Positions 25,991-34,342 of a DNA stretch of 64,000 nt are shown here, in pieces. This DNA is from Janthinobacterium sp051380875 (GTDB taxonomy: Bacteria > Pseudomonadota > Gammaproteobacteria > Burkholderiales > Burkholderiaceae_D). The position numbers and the translations under genes are program-made. Numbering within the stretch: the first letter of the stretch is position 1; every line of letters begins with the position of its first letter. The notes beneath the pieces were generated by a model, which was not told the origin of the DNA, searched no databases, and saw nothing but the letters and a program-made list of their open reading frames with translations. The stretch lies in assembly GCF_051380875.1 (NCBI RefSeq), contig NZ_JBNYXW010000012.1, positions 62,001-126,000 on the forward strand, written 5' to 3'.

Positions 25991-26318
25991 GGAAGGCGTG
26001 GGAGGTTCTGGCGCGGCATCGCGCCGCCACTGCGCGCCAGGCGGCACGCAGCAGTAACAAAAATGCCCAGCACTTGCTTCGGCCCGGAGGGCTGAACGCA
26101 TTTGTTGCAAATGAGAAAGTGTAGCGGGGCATGCGTAAGCAAGATGTAAATTGCTCGGTCCGACACGTAAATGTTTAGTAAATTCCGACAATATCGTCAG
26201 TTCTCCGTCGGCAAAGTAGCCTTGCACGCTAGTGCGCTCTTTCAGGACTTGATGGTCATGCATTGCTGCAGGTCATCGATTTGCGCGAAGCCTCCGGCTC
26301 GATCATGCACTCGCACGC
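25991..26318. other. Upstream region of the GGDEF-EAL gene
   Basis: This is the leader and promoter interval of the GGDEF-EAL gene. The gene's reading frame stays open up to 26263, but the encoded segment (Cys-, His- and Pro-rich, without a domain) does not look coding. I see no repeat or RNA structure. The sodB terminator begins at 26319. Confidence 0.4.
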
Positions 26319-26357
26319 AAAAAAGGAAGTGATTACCTTGCGGTAAAAACTTCCTTT
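26319..26357 (-). terminator. Rho-independent terminator of sodB
   Basis: AAAGGAAGT and ACTTCCTTT form the outer stem, with an inner TTACC/GGTAA stem. On the minus strand the hairpin ends in a run of six T residues. It lies about 75 bp beyond the sodB stop. Confidence 0.88.
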
Positions 26358-26431
26358 AGGAAAATATGACAAATGTTATTTTTATGTCATATTTTCATGC
26401 CGTCATTTATTTTACGTTGGCAGGAACGCGC

Positions 26432-27010
26432 TTACGCGAAGTTCTTGGCAACGAATTCCCAGTTGACCAGGCCCCAGAACGTTTCCACGTACTTGGCGCG
26501 CAGGTTGCGGTAGTCGATGTAGTAGGCATGTTCCCATACGTCACAGGTCAGCAGTGGCTTGTCGCCGGTGGTCAATGGGCAACCGGCGTTCGATGTGTTG
26601 ACGATGTCGACGGAACCGTCGGCTTTTTGCACCAGCCAGGTCCAGCCCGAACCGAAGTTGCCCACGCACGATTTGGTGAATTCTTCCTTGAACTTGTCGA
26701 ACGACGACCATTTAGCGTTGATCGCGTCAGCCACGGCACCGGTAGGTGCGCCGCCGCCGGCTGGCTTCATGCCGTTCCAGTAGAACGTGTGGTTCCATAC
26801 CTGGGCTGCATTGTTGAAGATGCCGCCCGACGATTTCTTGATGATCTCTTCCAGCGACAGGTTCTCGAACTCGGTGCCCTTGATCAGGTTGTTCAAGTTG
26901 GTGACATACGCCTGGTGATGCTTGGCATAGTGGTATTCCAGGGTTTCTTTCGAAATATGCGGCGCCAGAGCGTCCATTTCATACGGCAGTGGTGGCAGAG
27001 TATGTTCCAT
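26432..27010 (-). CDS. sodB: Superoxide dismutase [Fe]
   Basis: 192-residue Fe/Mn-family dismutase. YHYAKHHQAYVTNLN supplies two N-terminal His residues, including the metal-binding one, and NHTFYWNGM the second metal His. CDVWEHAYYIDYRNLRAKYVETFW supplies the metal-binding Asp and His. The length and GSGWTWLVQKADG favour the iron form (SodB), which is cytosolic. It is monocistronic, with a clear terminator behind it. In many proteobacteria sodB is iron-regulated; I see no evident Fur box within the 209 bp upstream. Confidence 0.94.
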   Translation of the reverse strand: MEHTLPPLPYEMDALAPHISKETLEYHYAKHHQAYVTNLNNLIKGTEFENLSLEEIIKKSSGGIFNNAAQVWNHTFYWNGMKPAGGGAPTGAVADAINAKWSSFDKFKEEFTKSCVGNFGSGWTWLVQKADGSVDIVNTSNAGCPLTTGDKPLLTCDVWEHAYYIDYRNLRAKYVETFWGLVNWEFVAKNFA

Positions 27011-27219
27011 GTGATGTCCCTTTGTGGTGAGTGTTCGGAGTCATCCGGCCTGGGGCCAGATGGTTGAGCCTGGTTGCTTGCATCAAGCATTCTTGCTGAA
27101 CGAGCCACTATTGTAAAGCGGATGCGCCATTGCTGCAGATTCCGCCATGCGTTGGCGATCCCCTTGGCGTAATGATTCTCGTTCAGCGCGAAACCGGTGG
27201 AAATGCTTTCTGGCATCCC

Positions 27220-28239
27220 TCAACGAACACGCCGCGTGGTTTCCCGCACGATCAGTTCCAGCGGTGGAAGCGTCGCCTGCACCGCTTCGCCATTGATCAG
27301 GCCCAGCAGCGCCTCCGTGGCGATGCGGCCGATGTCGTACAGGGGCTGGTGGATGGTCGTCAGGGGCGGCGTCGTGTAGGACGAGCCTGGCAAGTCATCG
27401 AAGCCGACCAGCGAGATATCGTCAGGCACGCGGATGCCCTTGCGGTACAGGCACAGGCGCACGCCATAGGCAGACAGGTCATTGGCGGCGAAGACTGCGC
27501 TAAATTGTTGATGCGTATCAAACAAATGGTTCATGGCCAGCATGCCGCTTGCCTCGTGGAAATCGCCTTCCACCATCAATTTTGGGTCGATGGCAATATC
27601 GGCTTCGCGCAGCGCGCGCTGGTAGCCGGTCAGGCGCTCGGCCGCATCCGTGTTGTTGGCCGGCCCGGAAACGAAGGCGATGCGGCGGTGGCCCAGCTCG
27701 ACCAGGTGGCGCACGGCCAGGTAGGCGCCGTATTCGTTGTCCAGTTTGAAGCCGATGGCGCTTTTGGTCGCCAGTGCGCGCCCCGTCGAGACGATGGGGC
27801 GCTGCTGCGAAAAATCCAGCACGCTCTGGTCCGAGATGCGCCCGGACAGCAAAATGATGCCGTCCACCTTGCGCGCCAGCAGTAAACGGATGCGGTCCGC
27901 TTCCTCTTGCGCATTCCAGTGGCCGCTGACGATGACGGACGCATAGCCCGTGCCCTTCAAGCCATCGTCCACGCCGCGCAGGCTTTCATCGAAGAAGGGG
28001 CTGGAAATATCCTGGACCACGATGCCGATGGTCAGCGAGCGGCCTTTTTTCAAGCCTTGCGCCATCTGGTTGGGCGCGAATTTCATTTGTGCAATGGCCG
28101 CCAGCACGGCGTCGCGCTTGTCGTCGGAAACCTTGGCCGTGCCGTTCAGGATGCGCGAGACGGTGCTGGGCGACACGCCAGCCTGGCGGGCCACGTCGAG
28201 CAAGGTGGAAGGGGAGGAAGCGTGGTCGTTGGCGGTCAA
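27220..28239 (-). CDS. LacI family regulator of the beta-glucoside locus
   Basis: 339 residues. The N-terminal HTH (TLLDVARQAGVSPSTVSRILNGTAKVSDDKRDAVLAAI) is followed by a hinge helix (PNQMAQGLKKG) and a periplasmic-binding-protein-like sugar domain (LTIGIVVQDISSPFFDESLRGVDDGL). It is divergent from the transporter and glycosidase operon. Three copies of a TGAAAAC-type palindrome lie in the shared promoter region, one just upstream of this gene. I infer that it represses the operon and itself, with a beta-glucoside such as cellobiose or a derivative as inducer. Confidence 0.92.
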   Translation of the reverse strand: MTANDHASSPSTLLDVARQAGVSPSTVSRILNGTAKVSDDKRDAVLAAIAQMKFAPNQMAQGLKKGRSLTIGIVVQDISSPFFDESLRGVDDGLKGTGYASVIVSGHWNAQEEADRIRLLLARKVDGIILLSGRISDQSVLDFSQQRPIVSTGRALATKSAIGFKLDNEYGAYLAVRHLVELGHRRIAFVSGPANNTDAAERLTGYQRALREADIAIDPKLMVEGDFHEASGMLAMNHLFDTHQQFSAVFAANDLSAYGVRLCLYRKGIRVPDDISLVGFDDLPGSSYTTPPLTTIHQPLYDIGRIATEALLGLINGEAVQATLPPLELIVRETTRRVR

Positions 28240-28298
28240 GGCAATTCCAGGTTAAAAACACGGGCGGCAAGGCTGGCGCTGCGAGGTTGTCACTGTCG

Positions 28299-28312
28299 TG
28301 AAAACCTTTTCA
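28299..28312. promoter_or_regulatory. LacI-type operator 1 (regulator proximal)
   Basis: TGAAAACCTTTTCA differs from the other two operators only at one of the two central bases. It lies about 60 bp upstream of the LacI gene start, where binding would support autoregulation. Confidence 0.75.
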
Positions 28313-28395
28313 ACGAAAGATTACCATAAATAGGCGCGCAGGCCGGGCGCATGGTGGCCAGGCCTGTCAGGGGAACATCAGTGGCAGAGAAGGCT

Positions 28396-28409
28396 TGAAA
28401 ACGTTTTCA
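28396..28409. promoter_or_regulatory. LacI-type operator 2 (middle)
   Basis: TGAAAACGTTTTCA is a perfect 14-bp palindrome with the central CG typical of LacI/GalR family operators. It is identical to the operator at 28562-28575. The 166-bp separation between the two would allow DNA looping. Confidence 0.85.
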
Positions 28410-28561
28410 TGAAAAACAACAGCCTTTGAACGGTGATATTTCCCCGTTTTTCATAGGAGGAAAGCCGCATCGCGATGCTTAATTCTCAGGCGTCATCAAT
28501 AAAAATGACAACTTTTTTGATTGACTTCATTTTCTTTGCGGTGTTAAATAGACACATGTTG

Positions 28562-28575
28562 TGAAAACGTTTTCA
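28562..28575. promoter_or_regulatory. LacI-type operator 3 (operon proximal)
   Basis: TGAAAACGTTTTCA is a perfect palindrome 35 bp upstream of the solute-binding-protein start codon and just after an AT-rich segment. A bound repressor here would block the operon promoter or early transcription. Confidence 0.88.
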
Positions 28576-28609
28576 AGATAGAAGACGCTCAATAATCGGA
28601 GATGAAATA

Positions 28610-29932
28610 ATGAAGTCAAGCATTCCTGACGCAGCCTTACCTGCCGCGTCCTTGCTGTTCGCGCTGACCCTGGCCGCGGGTGTGGCCAGCGCCGCCGCCA
28701 CAGCTCCTGCAGCCGCAGCCGTTCCACCGGCGCCGCCACTGCCGGTGCTGGCGCCCGCCACCATTACCATCGCTTCGTTCCCCGACCTGGACCGCGCCGT
28801 CAAGACGGCCTTGCCCCTGTGGGAAAAGCTGTATCCGCAAGTAAAGGTCAAGCTGGTCAGCCTGCAGATCGACGACCATCACAACTCGATGACGACGGCG
28901 CTGGCCGCCGGCGCGCGCCTGCCCGACGTGATGGCGATCGACTTCCGCTATGTCGGCAGCTTTGCCGAATCGAAGGGCATGGAGGACTTGCTGCAGGCGC
29001 CTTACGGGGCGGGGCAGTACCGCGCCCAGTTCGTGCCATTCACCTTCGTGCAGGCGACCAGCTCGCGCGGCACCCTGGGCGCCATGCCGGCCGACCTGGG
29101 GCCAGGAACCTTGTTCTACCGCAAGGACTTGATGGACAAGGCGGGTATCAAGGAAAGCGACCTGACGCAATCGTGGGAGTCGTACATCGCCGCCGGCAAG
29201 AAACTCAAGGCCGCCACGGGCACCTATCTGCTGGCTGGCGCCAGCGACCTGGCCGACATTTATATACGCGCCAACCTGAAGGATGGCGAAGGCATTTATT
29301 TTGGCGACAAGGGGCAAGTGCTGGTCGACTCGCCCCGTTTCGTCAAGGCCTTCGAACTGGCCAAGGCGGCAAGGGTGGCCGGCATCGACGCGCGCACGGT
29401 AGCCTGGACGGGCGAGTGGGCCGAAGGCTTCAAACGCGACAAGGTGGCCAGCCAGATGATGGGTTCCTGGCTCAGCGGCCACCTGGCCAAATGGCTGGCA
29501 CCGGATTCGAAAGGCCAGTGGCGCGCGGCGAACTTGCCGGCCGGCGCGCTGGCGTCCTACGGCGGATCGTTCTACGGCATCCCGAAAAAGGCGGCCAACA
29601 AGGTGCAAGCCTGGGAATTCATCAAGTTCATGACTGTCAACAAGGACATCGTGCTGCACTCCTTGAAAGAAATCGGCGCTTTTCCGGCCCTCAAGGCCGC
29701 CTATGCGGACCCGATGATGGACGAGCCGCAAGCGTATTTCGGTGGCCAGAAGACGCGCCTGCTGGCGCGCGAGACGGCAGCGAAGATTCCCGTCATCCGC
29801 GTCGACAAGTTTGACGCCGTGGCGCGCGACATCGTCAACATGGAACTGGAAAGCGTGCTGGCGCAAAACAAGGATATCAAGACGGCCCTGGCCGACGCCA
29901 AGGCCCTGATCACCCACCGCGCGCGGCGCTAG
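28610..29932 (+). CDS. Extracellular sugar-binding protein of the ABC transporter (family 1)
   Basis: 440 residues with a signal peptide (LLFALTLAAGVASA) followed by a Pro/Ala linker. The mature part has the type-2 binding-protein pattern: ITIASFPDLDRAVKTALPLWEKLYPQVKVKLV at the start, then LPDVMAIDFRYVGSFAESKGMEDLL, and a late FYGIPKKAANKVQAWEFIKFM. Together these mark a carbohydrate-uptake-1 binding protein. It has no lipobox, as expected for a free periplasmic protein. It is the first gene of the operon, 34 bp after operator 3. The beta-glucoside ligand is inferred from the GH1 gene. Confidence 0.92.
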   Translation: MKSSIPDAALPAASLLFALTLAAGVASAAATAPAAAAVPPAPPLPVLAPATITIASFPDLDRAVKTALPLWEKLYPQVKVKLVSLQIDDHHNSMTTALAAGARLPDVMAIDFRYVGSFAESKGMEDLLQAPYGAGQYRAQFVPFTFVQATSSRGTLGAMPADLGPGTLFYRKDLMDKAGIKESDLTQSWESYIAAGKKLKAATGTYLLAGASDLADIYIRANLKDGEGIYFGDKGQVLVDSPRFVKAFELAKAARVAGIDARTVAWTGEWAEGFKRDKVASQMMGSWLSGHLAKWLAPDSKGQWRAANLPAGALASYGGSFYGIPKKAANKVQAWEFIKFMTVNKDIVLHSLKEIGAFPALKAAYADPMMDEPQAYFGGQKTRLLARETAAKIPVIRVDKFDAVARDIVNMELESVLAQNKDIKTALADAKALITHRARR

Positions 29933-29975
29933 GAAGCAGCATGACTCTTCATCCAGATCAAACCGGGAGCCGGCC

Positions 29976-30962
29976 ATGAGCACGCCCTCGGCGTCCTTGG
30001 CGCAAGACGCGCCCGCCTCGGCGCGGCCGGCACGAAAACGCTTCAACATGAAAAAGTGGGCGCCGTATATTTTCATCAGCCCCTTCTTCATTTTATTCGC
30101 CGTCTTCAGCCTGTTCCCGCTGCTGTTTTCCATCTACCTGTCGTTCAACCAGTGGGAAGCGGCCAGCGGCGTGGAAGCCATGCAGTGGGTGGGCCTGGAT
30201 AATTACAGGTATGCCTTGAGCGACCCGTGGTTTTTGCGCTCATTGGGCAATACGCTCTGGCTGGCGCTGGCATCGGGCGTGCCGCAGCATCTGGTGGCCA
30301 TTCCGCTGGCGGCATTCATCCACAACAGCTTCAAGCGCTCGCGCAACCTGGTGATCGGCATTTACTTTTTACCGTTCATCACTTCCAGCGTGGCCATCGC
30401 CATGGTCTTCAATACCTTGTTCTCGCGCGACTACGGCCAGATCAATGTGCTGATCGAATGGTGCGCCAGCTTGCCGCTAGTGGGCGGATTATTCCCTGCC
30501 GAATCGATCGACTGGCTGGGCAGCTCGCTGTTCATCAAGCCAGCCGTCGCCTTCGTCATCTTCTGGCGCTATCTGGGCTGGAACCTGGTGCTGTATTTGT
30601 CCGCGCTGCAGGTCATTCCCAAGGACCTGTACGAGGCGGCCACCATCGATGGCGCCTCCAAGCGCCAGCAATTCTGGTACATCACCCTGCCGCAACTGAA
30701 GCCCATGATTTACCTGGCCGTGACGCTCACCATCATGGGCAATTTGCAGCTGTTCGAGGAACCGTTCGTGCTGGTGGCCGAGTCCAGCGGCGTGAGCCAG
30801 TCGGTGATGACGACGGCCATCTTCGTCTACAAGACGGCGTTTTCTTCCGGCGACTTCGGCACGGCGTCGGCCATTTCCTGGCTGCTGTTCCTGATCATCG
30901 CCAGCACCACCTGGGTGAATAACCGCATTTTCAGCCGCAACGAGCGCAAGGAGGCCCGATGA
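29976..30962 (+). CDS. Sugar ABC transporter permease (MalF type)
   Basis: 328 residues with about six membrane helices. The first is preceded by a cytosolic tail (RKRFNMKKWAPYIFISPFFILFAVFSLFPLLFSIYLSF). The EAA loop, YEAATIDGASKRQQFWYITLPQLKPMIYL, binds the ATPase. It belongs to the CUT1 family. Its last four bases overlap the start of the next permease (ATGA), so the two are translationally coupled. Confidence 0.93.
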   Translation: MSTPSASLAQDAPASARPARKRFNMKKWAPYIFISPFFILFAVFSLFPLLFSIYLSFNQWEAASGVEAMQWVGLDNYRYALSDPWFLRSLGNTLWLALASGVPQHLVAIPLAAFIHNSFKRSRNLVIGIYFLPFITSSVAIAMVFNTLFSRDYGQINVLIEWCASLPLVGGLFPAESIDWLGSSLFIKPAVAFVIFWRYLGWNLVLYLSALQVIPKDLYEAATIDGASKRQQFWYITLPQLKPMIYLAVTLTIMGNLQLFEEPFVLVAESSGVSQSVMTTAIFVYKTAFSSGDFGTASAISWLLFLIIASTTWVNNRIFSRNERKEAR

Positions 30963-31777
30963 ATACCCCCCGCTGGACGGCCTACGCCATGGTGGCCATC
31001 GGTGCCCTGATCATGGTCGCGCCGTTCTACTTCATGTTCGTCTTCGCCACGCACACCAGCGCCGAGATCTACAGCTTGCCGCCGCCGCGCTGGTTCGGCA
31101 CGGCCCTGCTGCATAACCTGGAGCTGCTGCAGGAGCGCCTGCCGTTCTGGCGCAATATCGGCATCAGCCTGTATGTGGCCCTGATGACCACCGCCTTGAC
31201 GCTGTTCTTTTGCTCGCTGGGCGGCTATGCATTTGCCATGTTCGAGTTCCGCTTCAAGCGGCCCTTGTTTACCCTGGTGATGGCGTCGATGATCATCCCG
31301 TCGTTCATGAACATGATCCCGACGTTCATGCTGATGGATTTCCTCGGTTGGCTCGACCAGCCGCGCGCCCTGTATGTGCCGGGAGCGGCCGGCGCACTGG
31401 GCATTTTCCTGATGCGCCAGTACATCGGCACGGCCATTCCGAAGGACCTGATCGAGGCGGCGCGCATCGACGGCTGCGGCGAATTTGCCATTTACTGGCG
31501 CGTCGTGCTACCGCTGATCGGCCCCGCCATGGGCACGCTGGGCTTGATCACCTTCATCAATTCCTGGAACAATTTCATCACGCCGCTGGTGGTCATGCGC
31601 TCGGTCGAGAACTACACGATCCCGCTAGCCCTGCGCAGCATGCAGGCACCGAACAACACGGAGTGGGGCGCCCTGATGACGGGGGCGGCGATTGCCGTGC
31701 TGCCGCTGTTGCTGATGTTTTTTGTTGCATCGAAGCGCCTGATCGAAGGATTGACCCAGGGCGCCGTCAAAGGCTGA
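30959..31777 (+). CDS. Sugar ABC transporter permease (MalG type)
   Basis: 272 residues and six predicted membrane helices. The EAA loop is IEAARIDGCGEFAIYWRVVLPLIGPAMGTLGLITF, followed by the MalG-type NSWNNFITPLVVM. It pairs with the preceding permease to form the transmembrane channel of the importer. Confidence 0.93.
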   Translation: MNTPRWTAYAMVAIGALIMVAPFYFMFVFATHTSAEIYSLPPPRWFGTALLHNLELLQERLPFWRNIGISLYVALMTTALTLFFCSLGGYAFAMFEFRFKRPLFTLVMASMIIPSFMNMIPTFMLMDFLGWLDQPRALYVPGAAGALGIFLMRQYIGTAIPKDLIEAARIDGCGEFAIYWRVVLPLIGPAMGTLGLITFINSWNNFITPLVVMRSVENYTIPLALRSMQAPNNTEWGALMTGAAIAVLPLLLMFFVASKRLIEGLTQGAVKG

Positions 31778-31807
31778 CCTTTCATTTGTTTAATTCACTC
31801 ACACGAC

Positions 31808-33184
31808 ATGATCATGCATAACGACGATATCGACACCAACTTTCCCGCCACCTTCACCTGGGGCGTGGCTACCAGCGCTTACCAGATCGAGGGCGCAGCG
31901 GCCATCGACGGCCGTGGCCCGTCCATCTGGGATACCTTCAGCCACACCGACGGCAAAGTCACCGACGGCAGCAATGGCGACGTGGCCTGCGACCACTACC
32001 ACCGCTACGCCGAAGACGTGGAGCTGATCGCCGCACTGGGCGTCAACGCCTACCGTTTTTCCATGTCCTGGTCGCGCGTGCAGCCCACGGGTTCCGGCGC
32101 CTGGAACGAAGCCGGCTTCGCTTTTTATTCACGCCTGCTCGATGCACTGGCGGCCAAGGGCCTGGACGCGCACCTGACGCTGTATCACTGGGATTTGCCG
32201 CAAGCCTTGCAGGACGAGGGCGGCTGGCTCAATCGCGCCACCTGCTACCACTTTGCCGCCTATGCAGCCGAGGTGGCGCGCCGCTTCGGCCACCGCGTAG
32301 CCAGCATCGCCACCCACAACGAGCCATGGTGCACTGCCGTACTGGGCCACGGCACGGGCCAGTTCGCGCCGGGCATGGCCGACCCTGCTGCCGCCGTGCA
32401 AGTATCGCACCATCTGCTGCTGTCGCACGGCCTGGCCATGCAAGCCATGCGCGCCGTGAATCGGCCGGCGAAACTGGGCATCGTGCTCAATCAATGGGTG
32501 GCCACGCCGGCCACCGACAGCGCCCAGGACAGGGAGCTGGCCGAACTTGAATATGCGCGCTCGGTGCAGTGGTATATGGATGCCATCTTCAAGGGCCGCT
32601 ACCCGGCGCTGGCGCTGAAACACGTCGATGCTTCAACTTTAGCCATCTTTGAAAACGATTTCATAGATATCAAGCAGCCCATCGATTTCCTCGGCGTGAA
32701 CTATTACACGCGCGCCTACATGAGCGCCGAGACGCCACCGCGCAAACCCGAAGGCAAGCTGGGCTTCAATGACATGGGCTGGGAAACCTACCCGCAAGGC
32801 TTGACGGAATTGCTGGTGGGCCTGCACCGCGAATACCGGCTGCCGCCCATCTACATCACGGAAAACGGCATGCCAGTGGCCGACAAACTGGTCGATGGCA
32901 AGGTGCACGACCAGCCGCGCATCGAGTACGTGCAGCTGCACCTGGATGCCTTGCGCGCCGTGATTGCCCAGGGCATCGACGTGCGCGGCTATTTCTACTG
33001 GAGCCTGATGGACAACTTCGAGTGGAATTCCGGTTATGCCAAGCGTTTCGGCATGCTGTATGTCGATTACGCCACGCAGCAGCGCAGCTTCAAGGACAGC
33101 GCCCTGTGGTACCGCGATTTCATCATGGCGCAGCGTGCGCTGCATGCTGGCGTGTCAATGCCAGCCTTGGCCGGGGCGCACTGA
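31808..33184 (+). CDS. GH1 family beta-glucosidase
   Basis: 458-residue (beta/alpha)8 glycosidase without a signal peptide, so cytosolic. FTWGVATSAYQIEGAAAIDGRGPSIWD is the GH1 N-terminal signature. The acid/base Glu172 is in ATHNEPW and the nucleophile Glu352 in YITENGMP. FYWSLMDNFEWNSGYAKRFGMLYVDY is the substrate-pocket end. It would hydrolyse an imported beta-glucoside such as cellobiose to glucose. The downstream ATPase gene follows after one base. A second ATG two codons inside (31814) is an equally possible start. Confidence 0.94.
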   Translation: MIMHNDDIDTNFPATFTWGVATSAYQIEGAAAIDGRGPSIWDTFSHTDGKVTDGSNGDVACDHYHRYAEDVELIAALGVNAYRFSMSWSRVQPTGSGAWNEAGFAFYSRLLDALAAKGLDAHLTLYHWDLPQALQDEGGWLNRATCYHFAAYAAEVARRFGHRVASIATHNEPWCTAVLGHGTGQFAPGMADPAAAVQVSHHLLLSHGLAMQAMRAVNRPAKLGIVLNQWVATPATDSAQDRELAELEYARSVQWYMDAIFKGRYPALALKHVDASTLAIFENDFIDIKQPIDFLGVNYYTRAYMSAETPPRKPEGKLGFNDMGWETYPQGLTELLVGLHREYRLPPIYITENGMPVADKLVDGKVHDQPRIEYVQLHLDALRAVIAQGIDVRGYFYWSLMDNFEWNSGYAKRFGMLYVDYATQQRSFKDSALWYRDFIMAQRALHAGVSMPALAGAH

Positions 33185-33185
33185 C

Positions 33186-34259
33186 ATGGCCGCCATCTCG
33201 CTGCGCGGCATCCGCAAGACTTACGGCGACGGCCCGGAAATCGTCAAGGGCCTCGACCTCGATATCATTGACGGCGAATTCATGGTCTTCGTGGGGCCGT
33301 CCGGCTGCGGCAAGTCAACCCTGCTGCGCATGATCGCCGGCCTGGAAGACATCAGCGCGGGCCAGCTGCGCATCGGCGACATGCTGGCCAACGACGTGGC
33401 GCCGGCCGAGCGCGGCATCGCCATGGTCTTCCAGAGCTACGCCCTGTACCCGCACATGACGGCGCGCGACAACATGGGCTTTGCCTTGAAAATGGCCGGC
33501 AGGCCGGAGGCCGAGGTGCGCGCTGCGGTGGGCAAGGTGGCCGAGATCCTGCAGATCACGCACCTGCTCGAGCGTAAACCCAAGGCTTTATCCGGCGGCG
33601 AGCGCCAGCGCGTGGCGATTGGCCGCGCCATCGTGCGCCAGCCCAAGGTGTTCCTGTTCGACGAGCCGCTGTCGAACCTCGACGCCTCGCTGCGCGTGCA
33701 GACGCGCATCGAACTGGCCAAGCTGCACCAGGAGCTGGGCACCACCATGATTTATGTGACGCATGACCAGGTCGAGGCGATGACCCTTGGCGACCGGGTC
33801 GCCGTCTTCCATGGCGGCCACCTGGAGCAGGTGGGCGCGCCGTTGGAACTGTACCGCCATCCGGCCAGCCAGTTCGTGGCTGGCTTCATCGGTGCGCTGC
33901 GCATGAATTTCCTGCCGTGCGCCGCTGTCCCTGCGCTGGCCAGCGAACTCGGCGGCGAGGCGAACATGCTGGTCGGCATACGTCCCGAGCACCTGCGCCT
34001 GCTGCCGGCTGGCGATGGCTATGGCGCCAGCGTCACCCTGATCGAGCAACTGGGCGATGCGCAGATCATCCACGCCACGCTCGATGGCCGCATCGATGGC
34101 AGCGAGCACGCGGTGGCCATCAAGCTGCATGGCGAGACGCGCCACGCCCTGGCCCCGGGCAGCGCCATCGGCTTTGCGCCGGAACCGGGCCATGCCTTTT
34201 TATTTGACACGGGCGGGCGCGCCGTGGCTACCCATAGACCCCGCACGGAGGCGACATGA
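33186..34259 (+). CDS. Sugar ABC transporter ATP-binding protein (UgpC/MsmK type)
   Basis: 357 residues. Walker A is GPSGCGKST, the signature is LSGGERQRVAIGRA, Walker B is VFLFDEPLSNLDA, and the H-loop is in MIYVTHDQVEAM. A C-terminal TOBE/regulatory domain (from about 235) contains VGIRPEHLRLLPAG, typical of MalK-like CUT1 ATPases. ATG 33186 lies one base after the glycosidase stop and gives the normal MalK-like start (ISLRGIRKTYG). It powers the two permeases above. Confidence 0.94.
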   Translation: MAAISLRGIRKTYGDGPEIVKGLDLDIIDGEFMVFVGPSGCGKSTLLRMIAGLEDISAGQLRIGDMLANDVAPAERGIAMVFQSYALYPHMTARDNMGFALKMAGRPEAEVRAAVGKVAEILQITHLLERKPKALSGGERQRVAIGRAIVRQPKVFLFDEPLSNLDASLRVQTRIELAKLHQELGTTMIYVTHDQVEAMTLGDRVAVFHGGHLEQVGAPLELYRHPASQFVAGFIGALRMNFLPCAAVPALASELGGEANMLVGIRPEHLRLLPAGDGYGASVTLIEQLGDAQIIHATLDGRIDGSEHAVAIKLHGETRHALAPGSAIGFAPEPGHAFLFDTGGRAVATHRPRTEAT

Positions 34260-34342
34260 ACTCAGATTGACACCCAAAAAAAGTGCAGCAATAGCCAAAG
34301 AGCTATGTGATCATCATTCAACCAGCGGTACAGGAGACAAAA

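Noticed and set aside
25991..26263. N-terminal extension of the GGDEF-EAL protein
   Set aside because: The 91 extra codons encode Cys/His/Pro-rich sequence without a domain and no ribosome site is evident.
28637..30133. A 498-codon open frame on the minus strand
   Set aside because: It is antisense to the sugar-binding protein gene and has the composition of a shadow frame. The plus-strand protein has a signal peptide and family motifs.
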